From contig CAUJHR010000005.1 in the NCBI GenBank assembly GCA_963205195.1, positions 1 to 56,448 of the forward strand: 56,448 nt of DNA, written 5' to 3'. The translations under genes and the position numbers were made by a program. This stretch comes from Pseudomonadota bacterium. GTDB lineage: Bacteria; Pseudomonadota; Alphaproteobacteria; Rickettsiales; SXRF01. Under the pieces are notes generated by a model. The model saw only the letters and a program-made list of their open reading frames with translations. It was not told the origin of the DNA and ran no database searches. Below are positions 28,056 to 37,156 of this stretch, piece after piece. The stretch's first letter is position 1. Each line of letters begins with the position of its first letter.

Positions 28056-29030
28056 CTATTTAGTTACGCCTTGCTGTGACCTGTTAACAGCCATAAAAAC
28101 CTGCGGCTTCAAACTACCCAAATCAACCCGGTCAGCAGTCTTACTAACTTTCGCACGCTCAATTTCTTCTTTTTCAAGCATTCTGTGAACCTCTTCGGAG
28201 CGTAATGGCGCTGGGGCTTCCGGTGCTTTTTCAGGCTCTTGCCCCTGCTCTGGTTTGCGCTCCCTGCCCGGTGTTTTTTCTGCCGGTGGTTTGGCCGATC
28301 CAGCCAGCGTATCATTCTTATAATTATCAGCTACCTTATTACCCATATAAATACCGATACCCGTCATAAGCACAGCTAGTATAGTACCTATCATGCCGCC
28401 CGCACCAAACATACTGCTGGCAATATAACCTACGATACCGCCAACGATACCGCCCCACTGTACGCCGCCTCGTTTTTTATCGTAAACAGACCCTATAGCA
28501 TTATCTAAAAGCTCACTGCTGCCGCTTGCCTGACCTTCAAGCCCTGCCGCAACTTTAGCCCTTTTTATCTGGTCATCAAGCACCTCATGTTTTTCATTAG
28601 GACGGCTTGCATAGTATTTTTGCTTAACATCTTCATCAACCTGCTTGTTGAATTGATATTCAGCTTCGCATTCCATAGCCCTTACATAATTTGGATGTGG
28701 AGGAATACCCCTTTTATTCTTACCGGTTGGGTCCTCAAGAACTTTATGGGCTTCAGCCAATTTCTCAGTAAGTTCTGAAAGATGGGCTTTCCTGGCCTCT
28801 ATCAAATGGTCAAACACTTCCGAAGGAATAGTATCAAACTTTTCGCGGGCAATTTTGAGATTTTTTTCAGCCGCTTTATTCCAGTTGGTTACATTATTAT
28901 CAATTACTTCCTTATTTATTTCATTTACTTTATCAACAGAATAAGGTCCTGCAAATATCGAAAGCAGCCCTTGCCCCCAATAGCTATCGCGCTGGTATTG
29001 TATTGTCCTAGGTTTTAACAGCTCAGGCAT
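28056..29030 (-). CDS. Orphan protein with helical domain and Gly-rich membrane hairpin
   Basis: I do not recognise this 324-residue protein. Residues of about 25-180 are charged and probably helical (ARKAHLSELTEKLAEAHKVL). A Gly-rich double hydrophobic segment follows (about 195-240: GGIVGGIVGYIASSMFGAGG and IGTILAVLMTGIGIYMGNK). A Pro/Glu/Lys-rich linker leads to a basic C-terminus ending SQQGVTK. It lies 142 bases downstream of the uvrD stop and immediately upstream of another orphan with a membrane hairpin. Confidence 0.68.
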   Translation of the reverse strand: MPELLKPRTIQYQRDSYWGQGLLSIFAGPYSVDKVNEINKEVIDNNVTNWNKAAEKNLKIAREKFDTIPSEVFDHLIEARKAHLSELTEKLAEAHKVLEDPTGKNKRGIPPHPNYVRAMECEAEYQFNKQVDEDVKQKYYASRPNEKHEVLDDQIKRAKVAAGLEGQASGSSELLDNAIGSVYDKKRGGVQWGGIVGGIVGYIASSMFGAGGMIGTILAVLMTGIGIYMGNKVADNYKNDTLAGSAKPPAEKTPGRERKPEQGQEPEKAPEAPAPLRSEEVHRMLEKEEIERAKVSKTADRVDLGSLKPQVFMAVNRSQQGVTK

Positions 29031-29172
29031 AATTTCCCAAAAAATTTAGTTATATCTAGTCTAAAGCTATATAAATACGCATTATTTCTCAAGTGAAGCT
29101 TTTGTTACAGCCCAGAGCTTTAATTGTTACAATTTCTGCAGCCAGCATAACATAATAATATTTAAAGATAAA

Positions 29173-31356
29173 TTAAATATTTTCTACGAAATCGGCAAGA
29201 AGCTTCTTTTGCCCTGCCTTGTCAAAACTTATCTCTAGGGTATTACCACTTATGTTAATGATTATGCCGTAGCCGAATTTCTGATGGAATACCCTCTGTC
29301 CTTTTTTAAATTTACCCTCAGCTTCCGGCTGTGAAATACGCGAAGACAGGATATTAGCCACATCACTTGCCCAATTCATGGCGCTTTTTGCCATATTCAC
29401 CGACCCGCCGCCTATCTGTTCGATATTCTCGCCGGGTATTTCCCCGATAAATCGTGATGGTATGCTGCTCTGCCACTGGTTATATATCCTGCGGTTGGCG
29501 GCATGGGATATATATAATTTTTTACGTGCCCGCGTAATGCCGACATAGGCAAGCCTGCGCTCTTCCTCCAACCCTTTAGCCCCAGATTCATCAATGGCAC
29601 GCTGATGCGGAAACACACCTTCCTCCCAGCCCGGCAGGAAAACAGTGTCAAATTCCAGCCCCTTGGCCGCATGCAAGGTCATAAGGCTTATCATATCGCT
29701 GGTATTATCGGCGTTCGAGGCCTCAGTCACTAGGCTTACATGCTCTAAAAACGAAGAAATGCTTTCAAACTCACCTATAGCACGGGAAAGCTCCTTCAAG
29801 TTTTCTACCCTGCCAACGGCTTCTGGTGTTTTTTCCTGCTTCCACATTTGCAGGTAACCGCTTTCTTCCAAAACCAGCTCAGTTACTTCAGCCAGAGAAA
29901 GTGTTGCAAGCTGCGCCCGCCAACGCTCACATGAAGTGATAAATTTATCAAGTGCCTGCCCAAGCTTTCCTTTTATTGCTCCGATCTTAAGCAGATGAGT
30001 GGTTGCATTGTAAAGCGAGCCGTTGAGGTTTCTGGCGGTTGTGTGCAGCTGCTGCATTGTTGCCTGCCCGATACCTCGTTTTGGCGTGTTTATTACACGT
30101 TCAAAGGCAAGATCATCCTGCGGAACAGCAAGTAAGCGCAGATAGGCAACTGCATCACGTATTTCCGCGCGTTCATAAAAACGTAAGCCGCCGATAACAC
30201 GGTAAGGCAGCCCAAGAGTAAGGAAGCGCTCTTCAAAAGCCCTGGTCTGGAAACCGGCGCGAACCAGGATCGCCATATCCTTAAGGCTTAGTTTGGCCCG
30301 TTGCAGTGTTTCAACTTCCTCACCTACGAATCTGGCTTCCTCACCTTCGTCCCAAACTGATTTAAGGCGTATCTTTTCGCCGTCCTTCACCGGTGTCCAT
30401 AAAGTTTTACCAAGCCTTCCCTGATTATTAGCTATAACCTTACTGGCTGCAGCTAATATATGGGGGGTTGAACGGTAATTACATTCCAGGCGGATAACCT
30501 TTGCGTTCGGGTAATCCTTTTCAAAACGGAGGATATTACCAACTTCTGCGCCGCGCCAGCTATATATCGACTGGTCGTCATCGCCTACACAGCAGATATT
30601 TTTATGGTAGCTTGCAAGAAGCCTAAGCCATAAATATTGCGCGACATTGGTATCTTGGTATTCGTCGACCAGTATATATTTAAAGCGGCTGGCATATTCA
30701 CGAAGCACTTCAGGAAAATTGCTGAATAATGTTATCATGTGAAGTATCAGGTCACCAAAATCAGTTGCATTCAGGCTTGCAAGGCGTTTCTGGTATAGCT
30801 TGTAAACATTTAATGCATGTCCACCTGCAGCCTGTAAATCCTGTGGATTGCTAACCTGTCCCGGCGTAAGCCCCTGATCCTTCCATGATTGTATTATCGC
30901 TGAGAATAATTTAGGCGGCAGTGCTTTATCATCAATTTTCTGTTCCGCCAATATAGCTTTGATCAGCCTTATCTGGTCGTCAGTATCAAGTATGGTAAAG
31001 CTCGAAGTAAGGCCCAGCTTTTCGGCATGACGACGGATTACCCGCGCCCCTATTGAATGGAAAGTTCCTTGCCATAGGGATTGTGCCGATCCGGTAATTG
31101 AATTTACTCTCTCAGCCATTTCCCGCGCTGCTTTATTGGTAAAAGTAACTGCAAGTATCTCACCAGCATATGCAAGACGATTCATTAATATATATGCTAT
31201 GCGCGTAGTAAGTACACGGGTTTTACCTGTTCCCGCACCTGCAAGCACTAAAACGGGGCCCTGTGTTGCCTCCACAGCTTCACGCTGCTCAGTATTCAGT
31301 GAGGAAGTAATATCAGGGGTATTTAGTTCTACAATAACGTCAGAAGTGTCAGCCAT
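29173..31356 (-). CDS. uvrD: UvrD/PcrA-type superfamily 1 DNA helicase
   Basis: This is an ATP-dependent 3'-5' helicase for nucleotide-excision and mismatch repair. The 727-residue protein carries Walker A GAGTGKT (40-46), motif II VDEYQDTN, motif III GDDDQSIYSWRGA, motif IV ECNYRST, motif V MTLHAAKGLEF and motif VI VGITRARKKLY. The C-terminus has the Tudor-like segment GQRVFHQKFGYGIIINI. Its start overlaps the end of the methyltransferase gene by 28 bases, so it may be coupled to it. Confidence 0.95.
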   Translation of the reverse strand: MADTSDVIVELNTPDITSSLNTEQREAVEATQGPVLVLAGAGTGKTRVLTTRIAYILMNRLAYAGEILAVTFTNKAAREMAERVNSITGSAQSLWQGTFHSIGARVIRRHAEKLGLTSSFTILDTDDQIRLIKAILAEQKIDDKALPPKLFSAIIQSWKDQGLTPGQVSNPQDLQAAGGHALNVYKLYQKRLASLNATDFGDLILHMITLFSNFPEVLREYASRFKYILVDEYQDTNVAQYLWLRLLASYHKNICCVGDDDQSIYSWRGAEVGNILRFEKDYPNAKVIRLECNYRSTPHILAAASKVIANNQGRLGKTLWTPVKDGEKIRLKSVWDEGEEARFVGEEVETLQRAKLSLKDMAILVRAGFQTRAFEERFLTLGLPYRVIGGLRFYERAEIRDAVAYLRLLAVPQDDLAFERVINTPKRGIGQATMQQLHTTARNLNGSLYNATTHLLKIGAIKGKLGQALDKFITSCERWRAQLATLSLAEVTELVLEESGYLQMWKQEKTPEAVGRVENLKELSRAIGEFESISSFLEHVSLVTEASNADNTSDMISLMTLHAAKGLEFDTVFLPGWEEGVFPHQRAIDESGAKGLEEERRLAYVGITRARKKLYISHAANRRIYNQWQSSIPSRFIGEIPGENIEQIGGGSVNMAKSAMNWASDVANILSSRISQPEAEGKFKKGQRVFHQKFGYGIIINISGNTLEISFDKAGQKKLLADFVENI

Positions 31357-31937
31357 GTATTATCTGCCTGTATAGAGTGTATCAGTATAAATATGGGGAA
31401 AGGCAGAAAAAATATTGATGCGTCCATTATGGTCCGTCTTATGAATACCGGTTTCACTTCTATAGTTTCAGGCTCTTGCCATAAATTAAAATTAGGAAAC
31501 CAACGCGGCACTTCATTTTTATATTTCCTGTAATCTTCCCCGAATTTATTTTCAAGGAAACCCTCTTCTTTATTCACAACCATTGGGTAATAAAATATAA
31601 ATGCCGAAATAAGTATAACCAGTATTATAAGCATTCCCGACTGCATTCCTATACCTACAGTTGCAATAAATGAAAAAACATAAAGCGGGTTACGGACCAT
31701 TGAAAATGGGCCACTACTTATCAGCACATCATTTTTACGGCCACCTATAAATGCAGAGCAGTAAATTCTCCCAAATGCACCTATTATGATTAAGATATAG
31801 CCACCCCATACCAGAAGCTCATGGAATAATGTGCCAAATGGAATTAGGGGTTTGCTTATTATAAGCAATAAAATCAATACCATAGCAAATATGCGGCTAT
31901 GTTTCTGGCGTTCTTTCAATAATGTAGGAGCTAACAT
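31329..31937 (-). CDS. Isoprenylcysteine/phospholipid methyltransferase-family membrane protein
   Basis: This 202-residue integral membrane protein has four or five hydrophobic segments. It contains the family SAM-binding signature: FSMVRNPLYVFSF followed by EEGFLENKFGEDYRKYKNEVPRWFP. Members methylate lipids, quinone-like molecules or protein cysteines; the substrate here is unknown. An AAGGGAA ribosome-binding site precedes the ATG at 31937. It sits between comEC and uvrD on the same strand. Confidence 0.85.
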   Translation of the reverse strand: MLAPTLLKERQKHSRIFAMVLILLLIISKPLIPFGTLFHELLVWGGYILIIIGAFGRIYCSAFIGGRKNDVLISSGPFSMVRNPLYVFSFIATVGIGMQSGMLIILVILISAFIFYYPMVVNKEEGFLENKFGEDYRKYKNEVPRWFPNFNLWQEPETIEVKPVFIRRTIMDASIFFLPFPIFILIHSIQADNTWLTLLTLL

Positions 31938-32032
31938 ATTTCCCTTAAATTAAAAAATTTATATAAAATATTGAATCACTTTTTTGATGATAATGTATAC
32001 CTTCCAATATCATCCTATTATTATTTATCAAA

Positions 32033-34093
32033 TCAATTATTTACCCAAGGGCGTTGCCCACGGTATTCTTTACTGTTTTCTATATAAACTTTACCATCCT
32101 TAAAACGAAGCCCTGTTGCACCATCCCTTTCAAGCCTTGCTTTATCAAGTAACAGCGGAACATTGGCGCAGCTAGGGTTTTCATCAAGGTAGTTATGTGA
32201 AATTACAATATCAGGATCTCCATCACAACTTGCTTCAATTTCTTTTTTCCCACGTGTCACAATGATTTTTTTTCCATACGCACTTACTACACACTTATTT
32301 TTGTCACAATTACCCATTTTTTCATCGAGGTCATCACGAGCAAGGCCATTATTCAGGCCATGTACCCTTAACCAAACCTGTGCATCAAAGCTGCTTTCCT
32401 TTCCACGCAAGAATAATAATTGCCCGCTATCCAAACGGAGTGCGACCTTGCTTGCATCTGAACTTACAAGCAAATCATAAGGCTGATTAAGCCATATGGT
32501 CATCATCCCCAGTATAATTGGGATAACACCCCATATCCGCCATTTTTGCTGCCATATGCAAAGCCACAACCCGCCAATAACTGTTATAATAATCCCAAAA
32601 AAACTTGGCGACGGCAAGGATATTGCAGCATAAGGCAGCCCGGAAAAAAGCCTGGCGCCGCGCATCATAAGTTCTATACCGCTGTCAAGAGCCAGAAGCG
32701 GGTAATATTCAGCCCCAAAGGGCATAAGGAGTAATGCGATAACAGCGCTTGGCATTATCAATATTGAAACCAGCGGCAGAAGCAGCATATTAGCTGCTAT
32801 ACCCCATAAAGTGAAGCGGTTGAAATGGTAAATTACCAAAGGAGTTGTCGCTAGCGTCGCTATCAGCGAAGTGATCATAATCCCAAGGAAATATAGCCAT
32901 ATTCTATATAAGAAACCATTATCCCCTTTGTAAATAACAGATCCGAATTTCTCGTAGAGAGCCAATATCCCAAGTGTTGCTGCAAAAGAAAGCTGGAAGC
33001 TTGCACCTAATAATGATTCTGGTTGCCACAGCAATGTAATCACTGCCGCCCATGCCAGTGAATACACACTTATACCCATGCGGTCAAATAATATGGCAAC
33101 CATTACCGATGCTATCATGATAAATGAGCGCACAGCAGGAACTGGGTAACCGGCCAGCATTAAATAAGCATATGAGCTGCATAATGCTATAACTGCTGCA
33201 ATTTTTTTGACTGGCAGGCGTAGAGCAAGTGGCGGGAAAAGGCTCAGCAAAAAACGTACTGTAACAAAAACAAGCATTGCTGCCAATGACATATGCAAAC
33301 CGGATATGGACAGCACATGGTATATACCGGATTCACGCATTACATCGGCAGTATCTTTAGGCACACCAGACATTTCACCAACCATCATTGCAGCGGCGAT
33401 CCAACCATTTTCTTCATTCATTGGTGCTAAAATACGGTTAGTGATAGACAGGCGTATCCTGTTAAGCTCCTTATCAAAATCATTTGCCTGCGCTTTTTTA
33501 ACAAGTTCAGGTTCTTTTGGGCTGTAACCGACAGCGCCCAGCTTTTGATAATAAAACATACGCGCAAAATCATAAGCCCTAGGCATTACCGGGGTCGGCG
33601 GCGGGAAAAGTGTCGCATGTAATTTTACAACATCACCAACTTCCAGACCATCCATCACATTTTTTAAAGAAACACTTATATATTCTGGTGTTTTTCTTTC
33701 TCCAATACCTTCAATTGAAACATTATCAAGAATGAGCTTTTCTCCCTTTTCCTTTATTTGGATATCGGATATACGGCCTTCAATTGACCTGAAAAATATT
33801 TCTTCCTGCAAAACCGGTGCTGCAACCATAATAGTGCGGATTTCAGCCCTAAATATCCCCAAAAATATTATAAGCAGCGCAAGAAAAAATAACCTGCCAT
33901 TAATATTATTCCAAAATACCCAGCTACCCACAGAAAACGTAAAAATAGCTATAGAGGTGAATTGAATGCTGGGTTCAAATGGTAAAAAGAAATATATGCC
34001 AATTCCAATACCCAGGAGCACTGGAAGCCATAGGATAAAGCGGTCATGCTCTTTCACAAAAAGATTATGCAGATTGCCAATATAGCTTCCCAT
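32033..34093 (-). CDS. comEC: ComEC/Rec2 family competence protein
   Basis: ComEC forms the inner-membrane channel for single-stranded DNA during natural transformation. The 686-residue protein has an N-terminal membrane segment with an OB-like domain (about 50-190), then the multi-spanning competence domain starting near residue 215. The signature ESGIYHVLSISGLHMSLAA is present, with many hydrophobic helices up to about residue 510. I see no C-terminal metallo-beta-lactamase motif (HxHxDH); the last 150 residues are a short beta-rich region instead. It is divergent from the small orphan cluster. Confidence 0.92.
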   Translation of the reverse strand: MGSYIGNLHNLFVKEHDRFILWLPVLLGIGIGIYFFLPFEPSIQFTSIAIFTFSVGSWVFWNNINGRLFFLALLIIFLGIFRAEIRTIMVAAPVLQEEIFFRSIEGRISDIQIKEKGEKLILDNVSIEGIGERKTPEYISVSLKNVMDGLEVGDVVKLHATLFPPPTPVMPRAYDFARMFYYQKLGAVGYSPKEPELVKKAQANDFDKELNRIRLSITNRILAPMNEENGWIAAAMMVGEMSGVPKDTADVMRESGIYHVLSISGLHMSLAAMLVFVTVRFLLSLFPPLALRLPVKKIAAVIALCSSYAYLMLAGYPVPAVRSFIMIASVMVAILFDRMGISVYSLAWAAVITLLWQPESLLGASFQLSFAATLGILALYEKFGSVIYKGDNGFLYRIWLYFLGIMITSLIATLATTPLVIYHFNRFTLWGIAANMLLLPLVSILIMPSAVIALLLMPFGAEYYPLLALDSGIELMMRGARLFSGLPYAAISLPSPSFFGIIITVIGGLWLCIWQQKWRIWGVIPIILGMMTIWLNQPYDLLVSSDASKVALRLDSGQLLFLRGKESSFDAQVWLRVHGLNNGLARDDLDEKMGNCDKNKCVVSAYGKKIIVTRGKKEIEASCDGDPDIVISHNYLDENPSCANVPLLLDKARLERDGATGLRFKDGKVYIENSKEYRGQRPWVNN

Positions 34094-34236
34094 AATTTTT
34101 TCTTACCAAAAATCAATGGCTAAGCCTAGCATTTTTTTAAATGTTTATATACATGGGCTGTAATAAAAATTTAACTTTCAATTCCACTATAATCTGCCAG
34201 AATCGCTGAAACTAATTAACAAACCATGGTATCATT

Positions 34237-34539
34237 ATGGAAAACCCAGAAAAAGAATATACAAAGCATACTATACAATCCGATATATCTGAAAAATATA
34301 TTGAAGAACACCTAAGTTCTGCGGCAAAAGTTGCAAACCATACGGGTAAAACAATTAAAATTATACGCGAACGCGAGAGTGATGATTTAAAACCAATTGA
34401 AATTATTATTAAACCAGATGATTCTCCTGCTGATGTTATAAAAAAATATCAAGAAGAAGTAAAAAAATCTATTCCCGACGGCACTGCAAAAGATATAAAA
34501 ATTTCAAGCCCAGAACGTATACACCAGCAAGATATATAG
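34237..34539 (+). CDS. Small orphan protein, paralog of the next gene
   Basis: I do not recognise this 100-residue, highly charged soluble protein with no signal peptide. Residues 36-97 (HTGKTIKIIR ... IEIIIKPDDSPADVI ... SIPDG ... KISSPERIH) line up with residues 32-88 of the following protein (NKPVDLKI ... INIQVSPGDDAKDIL ... RVPGH ... VSVSNKSH). The two are therefore probably an old tandem duplication. It is divergent from comEC and 11 bases from its partner. Confidence 0.66.
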   Translation: MENPEKEYTKHTIQSDISEKYIEEHLSSAAKVANHTGKTIKIIRERESDDLKPIEIIIKPDDSPADVIKKYQEEVKKSIPDGTAKDIKISSPERIHQQDI

Positions 34540-34550
34540 AAAGTTTTATA

Positions 34551-34829
34551 ATGGCTGACGAAACAACAAAAATTGATATAAGTGTTAAGGATTTAAATAC
34601 AGCAGGGGAATGGATTGAAGGTGTTGTTAAAATCTCCAATGCACTTAACAAACCTGTTGATTTAAAGATTACGGCTGCAAAAACTTCTATAAATATCCAG
34701 GTTAGCCCCGGAGATGATGCGAAAGATATTTTATCAGGTTTCGTTAGTGAACTCAATACAAGGGTTCCTGGTCATTATGCTACTGGACCAGTATCCGTAT
34801 CCAATAAAAGTCACGAACTAAAACTTTAG
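34551..34829 (+). CDS. Small orphan protein, paralog of the previous gene
   Basis: This 92-residue soluble protein is of unknown function. The pattern of beta-strand, INIQVSPGDDAKDILSGF, helix and VPGHYATGPVSVSNKSH matches its upstream neighbour, giving a compact fold of roughly 60 residues that looks like a strand-strand-helix-strand unit. It is followed 21 bases later by a third small gene and then gltX on the same strand, so the set may be one transcript. Confidence 0.66.
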   Translation: MADETTKIDISVKDLNTAGEWIEGVVKISNALNKPVDLKITAAKTSINIQVSPGDDAKDILSGFVSELNTRVPGHYATGPVSVSNKSHELKL

Positions 34830-34850
34830 TATATAACTAATTAGCATATT

Positions 34851-35114
34851 ATGTCATTTGCAAAAAAAATAATGGGTTCTGGCAGTACGCCAATACATTT
34901 TATAACCTGCAAAGACTTAAGTGGGCAGGATTGTTATTATTTTTTGCTTGCGTCACATGAAAAGATAAAAATGCTGAAAAATGCAGCAAACAACCAGTTC
35001 GATTTGAATGACTATGGCAAAATACTTGCTTCAGGTTATGGCCTTACTCCGTCTGAATCGGTGAAAAAAAAATTACTTGATGAGTATGGATTTGACGCAA
35101 ATACACTGCTATAA
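34851..35114 (+). CDS. Conserved small protein of unknown function upstream of gltX
   Basis: This 87-residue soluble protein contains FAKKIMGSGSTPIHFITCKDLSGQDCYYFLLASHEK split by two cysteines, then FDLNDYGKILASGYGLTPSESVKKKLLDEYGFD. From memory, small proteins with this K-D-x-x-G-x-D-C-Y and F-D-x-x-x-x-G-x-I-x-x-S-G-x-G pattern occur across alphaproteobacteria without an assigned function. Its place 34 bases before gltX suggests cotranscription. No membrane segment or catalytic motif is apparent. Confidence 0.72.
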   Translation: MSFAKKIMGSGSTPIHFITCKDLSGQDCYYFLLASHEKIKMLKNAANNQFDLNDYGKILASGYGLTPSESVKKKLLDEYGFDANTLL

Positions 35115-35148
35115 GCTTGCACCTGTTTAACAATAATCCATAAATATT

Positions 35149-36507
35149 ATGACCGTAATCACCCGTTTTGCCCCTTCCCCTACTGGCTTTCTGCATATTG
35201 GCGGCGCCCGAACCGCGCTATTTAATTGGCTTTACGCTAAGCATACCGGGGGTAAATTCCTGCTGCGTATAGAAGATACGGATCGCGCACGCTCCACCCA
35301 GCCTGCTATTGATGCAATAATCGAAAGCATGAAATGGCTGGGGCTGGATTGGGACGGGGAAGTAGTTTATCAATTCGCACGTACGCCACGCCACGCTGAA
35401 GTGGCACATGATCTGGTTAAAAAAGGCAAAGCATTTTATTGCTATACTACACAAGCAGAATTAGAGGATTTCCGCAGCAAAAACCCCAATGCAAAATTCA
35501 GAAGTCCCTACCGCGACAACAGTGAAATTAAAGATGGTGTTCCATGTGTTGTGCGGCTTAAAGCACCAGCTGAAGGTGAAACGATAGTCGATGATAAGGT
35601 GCAAGGAACAGTAAGTGTTAAAAATAGTGAGCTGGACGATATGGTCCTGCTGCGTTCCGATGGCACGCCAACCTATATGTTGGCAGTGGTAGTTGATGAC
35701 CACGATATGGGTGTGACCCAGATAATTCGCGGTGATGACCATTTCACAAACAGCTTCCGCCAGACATTGATTTATCAGGCAATGGGCTGGGAAACCCCGG
35801 ATTTTGCCCATATACCGCTTATTCATGGACCAGATGGTGCGAAGCTTTCCAAGCGTCACGGCGCATTAGGAGTCGGAGAATATGAAAAAATGGGTTACCT
35901 GCCTGAAGCTTTGCGTAATTATCTGCTTCGCCTTGGCTGGTCACATGGGGATGATGAAATAATAAGCACCAAACAGGCGATAGAATGGTTCGGGTTGGAA
36001 TCAGTTGGTAAATCCCCATCACGATTTGATTTCGCCAAGTTAGAAAATTTAAATGGCCATTATCTACGTGAGGCAGATGATGCAAGACTTGTGGATTTAA
36101 TAGCTCCACTAATAGATAATGTAATTAACCGCGATATTTTGCTAAAGGCCATGAACGGCCTTAAGCAACGTGCCAAAACCATCAAAGAACTTGCTGAAAA
36201 CGCTGCTTTCTATGTCGCCCATCGTCCTATACAACTTGATGAAAAGGCCAAAGCGATAATTGATAATGGCGGCAGGGAGATAATATCGGGGCTGCTTGGC
36301 CAGTTAACTGACTTACCAGACTGGAAACAAGCAACATTAGAGCAAACCTGCCGTGAATATAGCGAAAAGATAGGCCAGAAATTGGGTAATGTCGCACAAC
36401 CCCTGCGCGCTGCCATAGCAGGCAAAACTACTTCACCAAGTATGTTTGAAGTAATGGAGATACTGGGCAAGCAAGAAACTATTGGACGGCTTAAAGATGT
36501 ATGTTAA
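35149..36507 (+). CDS. gltX: Glutamyl-tRNA synthetase
   Basis: This class I synthetase charges tRNA-Glu, and possibly tRNA-Gln where a Gln amidotransferase route is used. The 452-residue protein has the HIGH-type motif HIGG (16-19, in [19 protein letters not shown]) and the KLSKR loop in [13 protein letters not shown] (near residue 230). The C-terminal anticodon-binding helical region ends with GRLKDVC. Alphaproteobacteria often carry two gltX paralogs; which one this is cannot be decided by eye. Confidence 0.95.
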   Translation: MTVITRFAPSPTGFLHIGGARTALFNWLYAKHTGGKFLLRIEDTDRARSTQPAIDAIIESMKWLGLDWDGEVVYQFARTPRHAEVAHDLVKKGKAFYCYTTQAELEDFRSKNPNAKFRSPYRDNSEIKDGVPCVVRLKAPAEGETIVDDKVQGTVSVKNSELDDMVLLRSDGTPTYMLAVVVDDHDMGVTQIIRGDDHFTNSFRQTLIYQAMGWETPDFAHIPLIHGPDGAKLSKRHGALGVGEYEKMGYLPEALRNYLLRLGWSHGDDEIISTKQAIEWFGLESVGKSPSRFDFAKLENLNGHYLREADDARLVDLIAPLIDNVINRDILLKAMNGLKQRAKTIKELAENAAFYVAHRPIQLDEKAKAIIDNGGREIISGLLGQLTDLPDWKQATLEQTCREYSEKIGQKLGNVAQPLRAAIAGKTTSPSMFEVMEILGKQETIGRLKDVC

Positions 36508-36542
36508 CATTTACCAGTTATAAACAACCGGATTAAAGAGCT

Positions 36543-37151
36543 ATGACAATTCGCACTATAATAATCGCGCCCGACCCGCGCCTAAAAACCAAATCTTTCG
36601 CAGTGGAAGCCGGTGATGACTCAATCAGCGAGCTGGTTCAGGATATGTTTGAAACCATGTATTATGAACGTGGCATTGGCCTTGCAGCGGTGCAAATAGG
36701 CGTGCATAAGAGGGTGTTAGTGGCTGATGTTGAATGGAATGGCTCACGCTATGCTGATGGTGACACTATAGAAGAAATAATGCCAGGAAAACAATATGTG
36801 CTGATAAACCCGGAAATAATGCAGGATTCCGGCGATGAGCATACATACAAAGAAGGTTGCCTATCATTCCCTGACCAGTTCGCTGATGTGGTGCGCCCAT
36901 CCTCGGTGCGCGTAAAATTCACTGACCTAGCAGGTAAGGAGCAGGAAGAAAGCTTTGATGGATTATTGGCCACATGTATACAGCATGAGATAGACCATTT
37001 AAACGGTATTACTTTCGTTGATCATATTTCAAACCTGAAACGTGATATGATAACCCGTAAACTTACAAAATTAAAAAAAGCCGGCGTTTTTGATCATGAC
37101 CACAGCCATGAGCACGTTCATGTACATGGTGAGCATTGTAACCACGGTTAA
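36543..37151 (+). CDS. def: Peptide deformylase with His-rich C-terminal tail
   Basis: The enzyme removes the formyl group from nascent N-terminal formyl-methionine. The 202-residue protein has all three motifs: GIGLAAVQIG (44-53), EGCLSFP with metal ligand Cys106, and QHEIDH (His148 and His152, with Glu149). A short insert is present at about residues 64-82. The unusual feature is the C-terminus (184-202), where eight His and one Cys occur within 17 residues, which could bind or buffer divalent metal. fmt follows 5 bases later, the classic def-fmt pair. Confidence 0.96.
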   Translation: MTIRTIIIAPDPRLKTKSFAVEAGDDSISELVQDMFETMYYERGIGLAAVQIGVHKRVLVADVEWNGSRYADGDTIEEIMPGKQYVLINPEIMQDSGDEHTYKEGCLSFPDQFADVVRPSSVRVKFTDLAGKEQEESFDGLLATCIQHEIDHLNGITFVDHISNLKRDMITRKLTKLKKAGVFDHDHSHEHVHVHGEHCNHG

Positions 37152-37156
37152 GCACA

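Noticed and set aside
31986..32014. Hairpin GATGATA/TATCATC after comEC as a terminator
   Set aside because: On the comEC strand it is followed by an A run rather than a T run, so it does not fit a rho-independent terminator in that direction.
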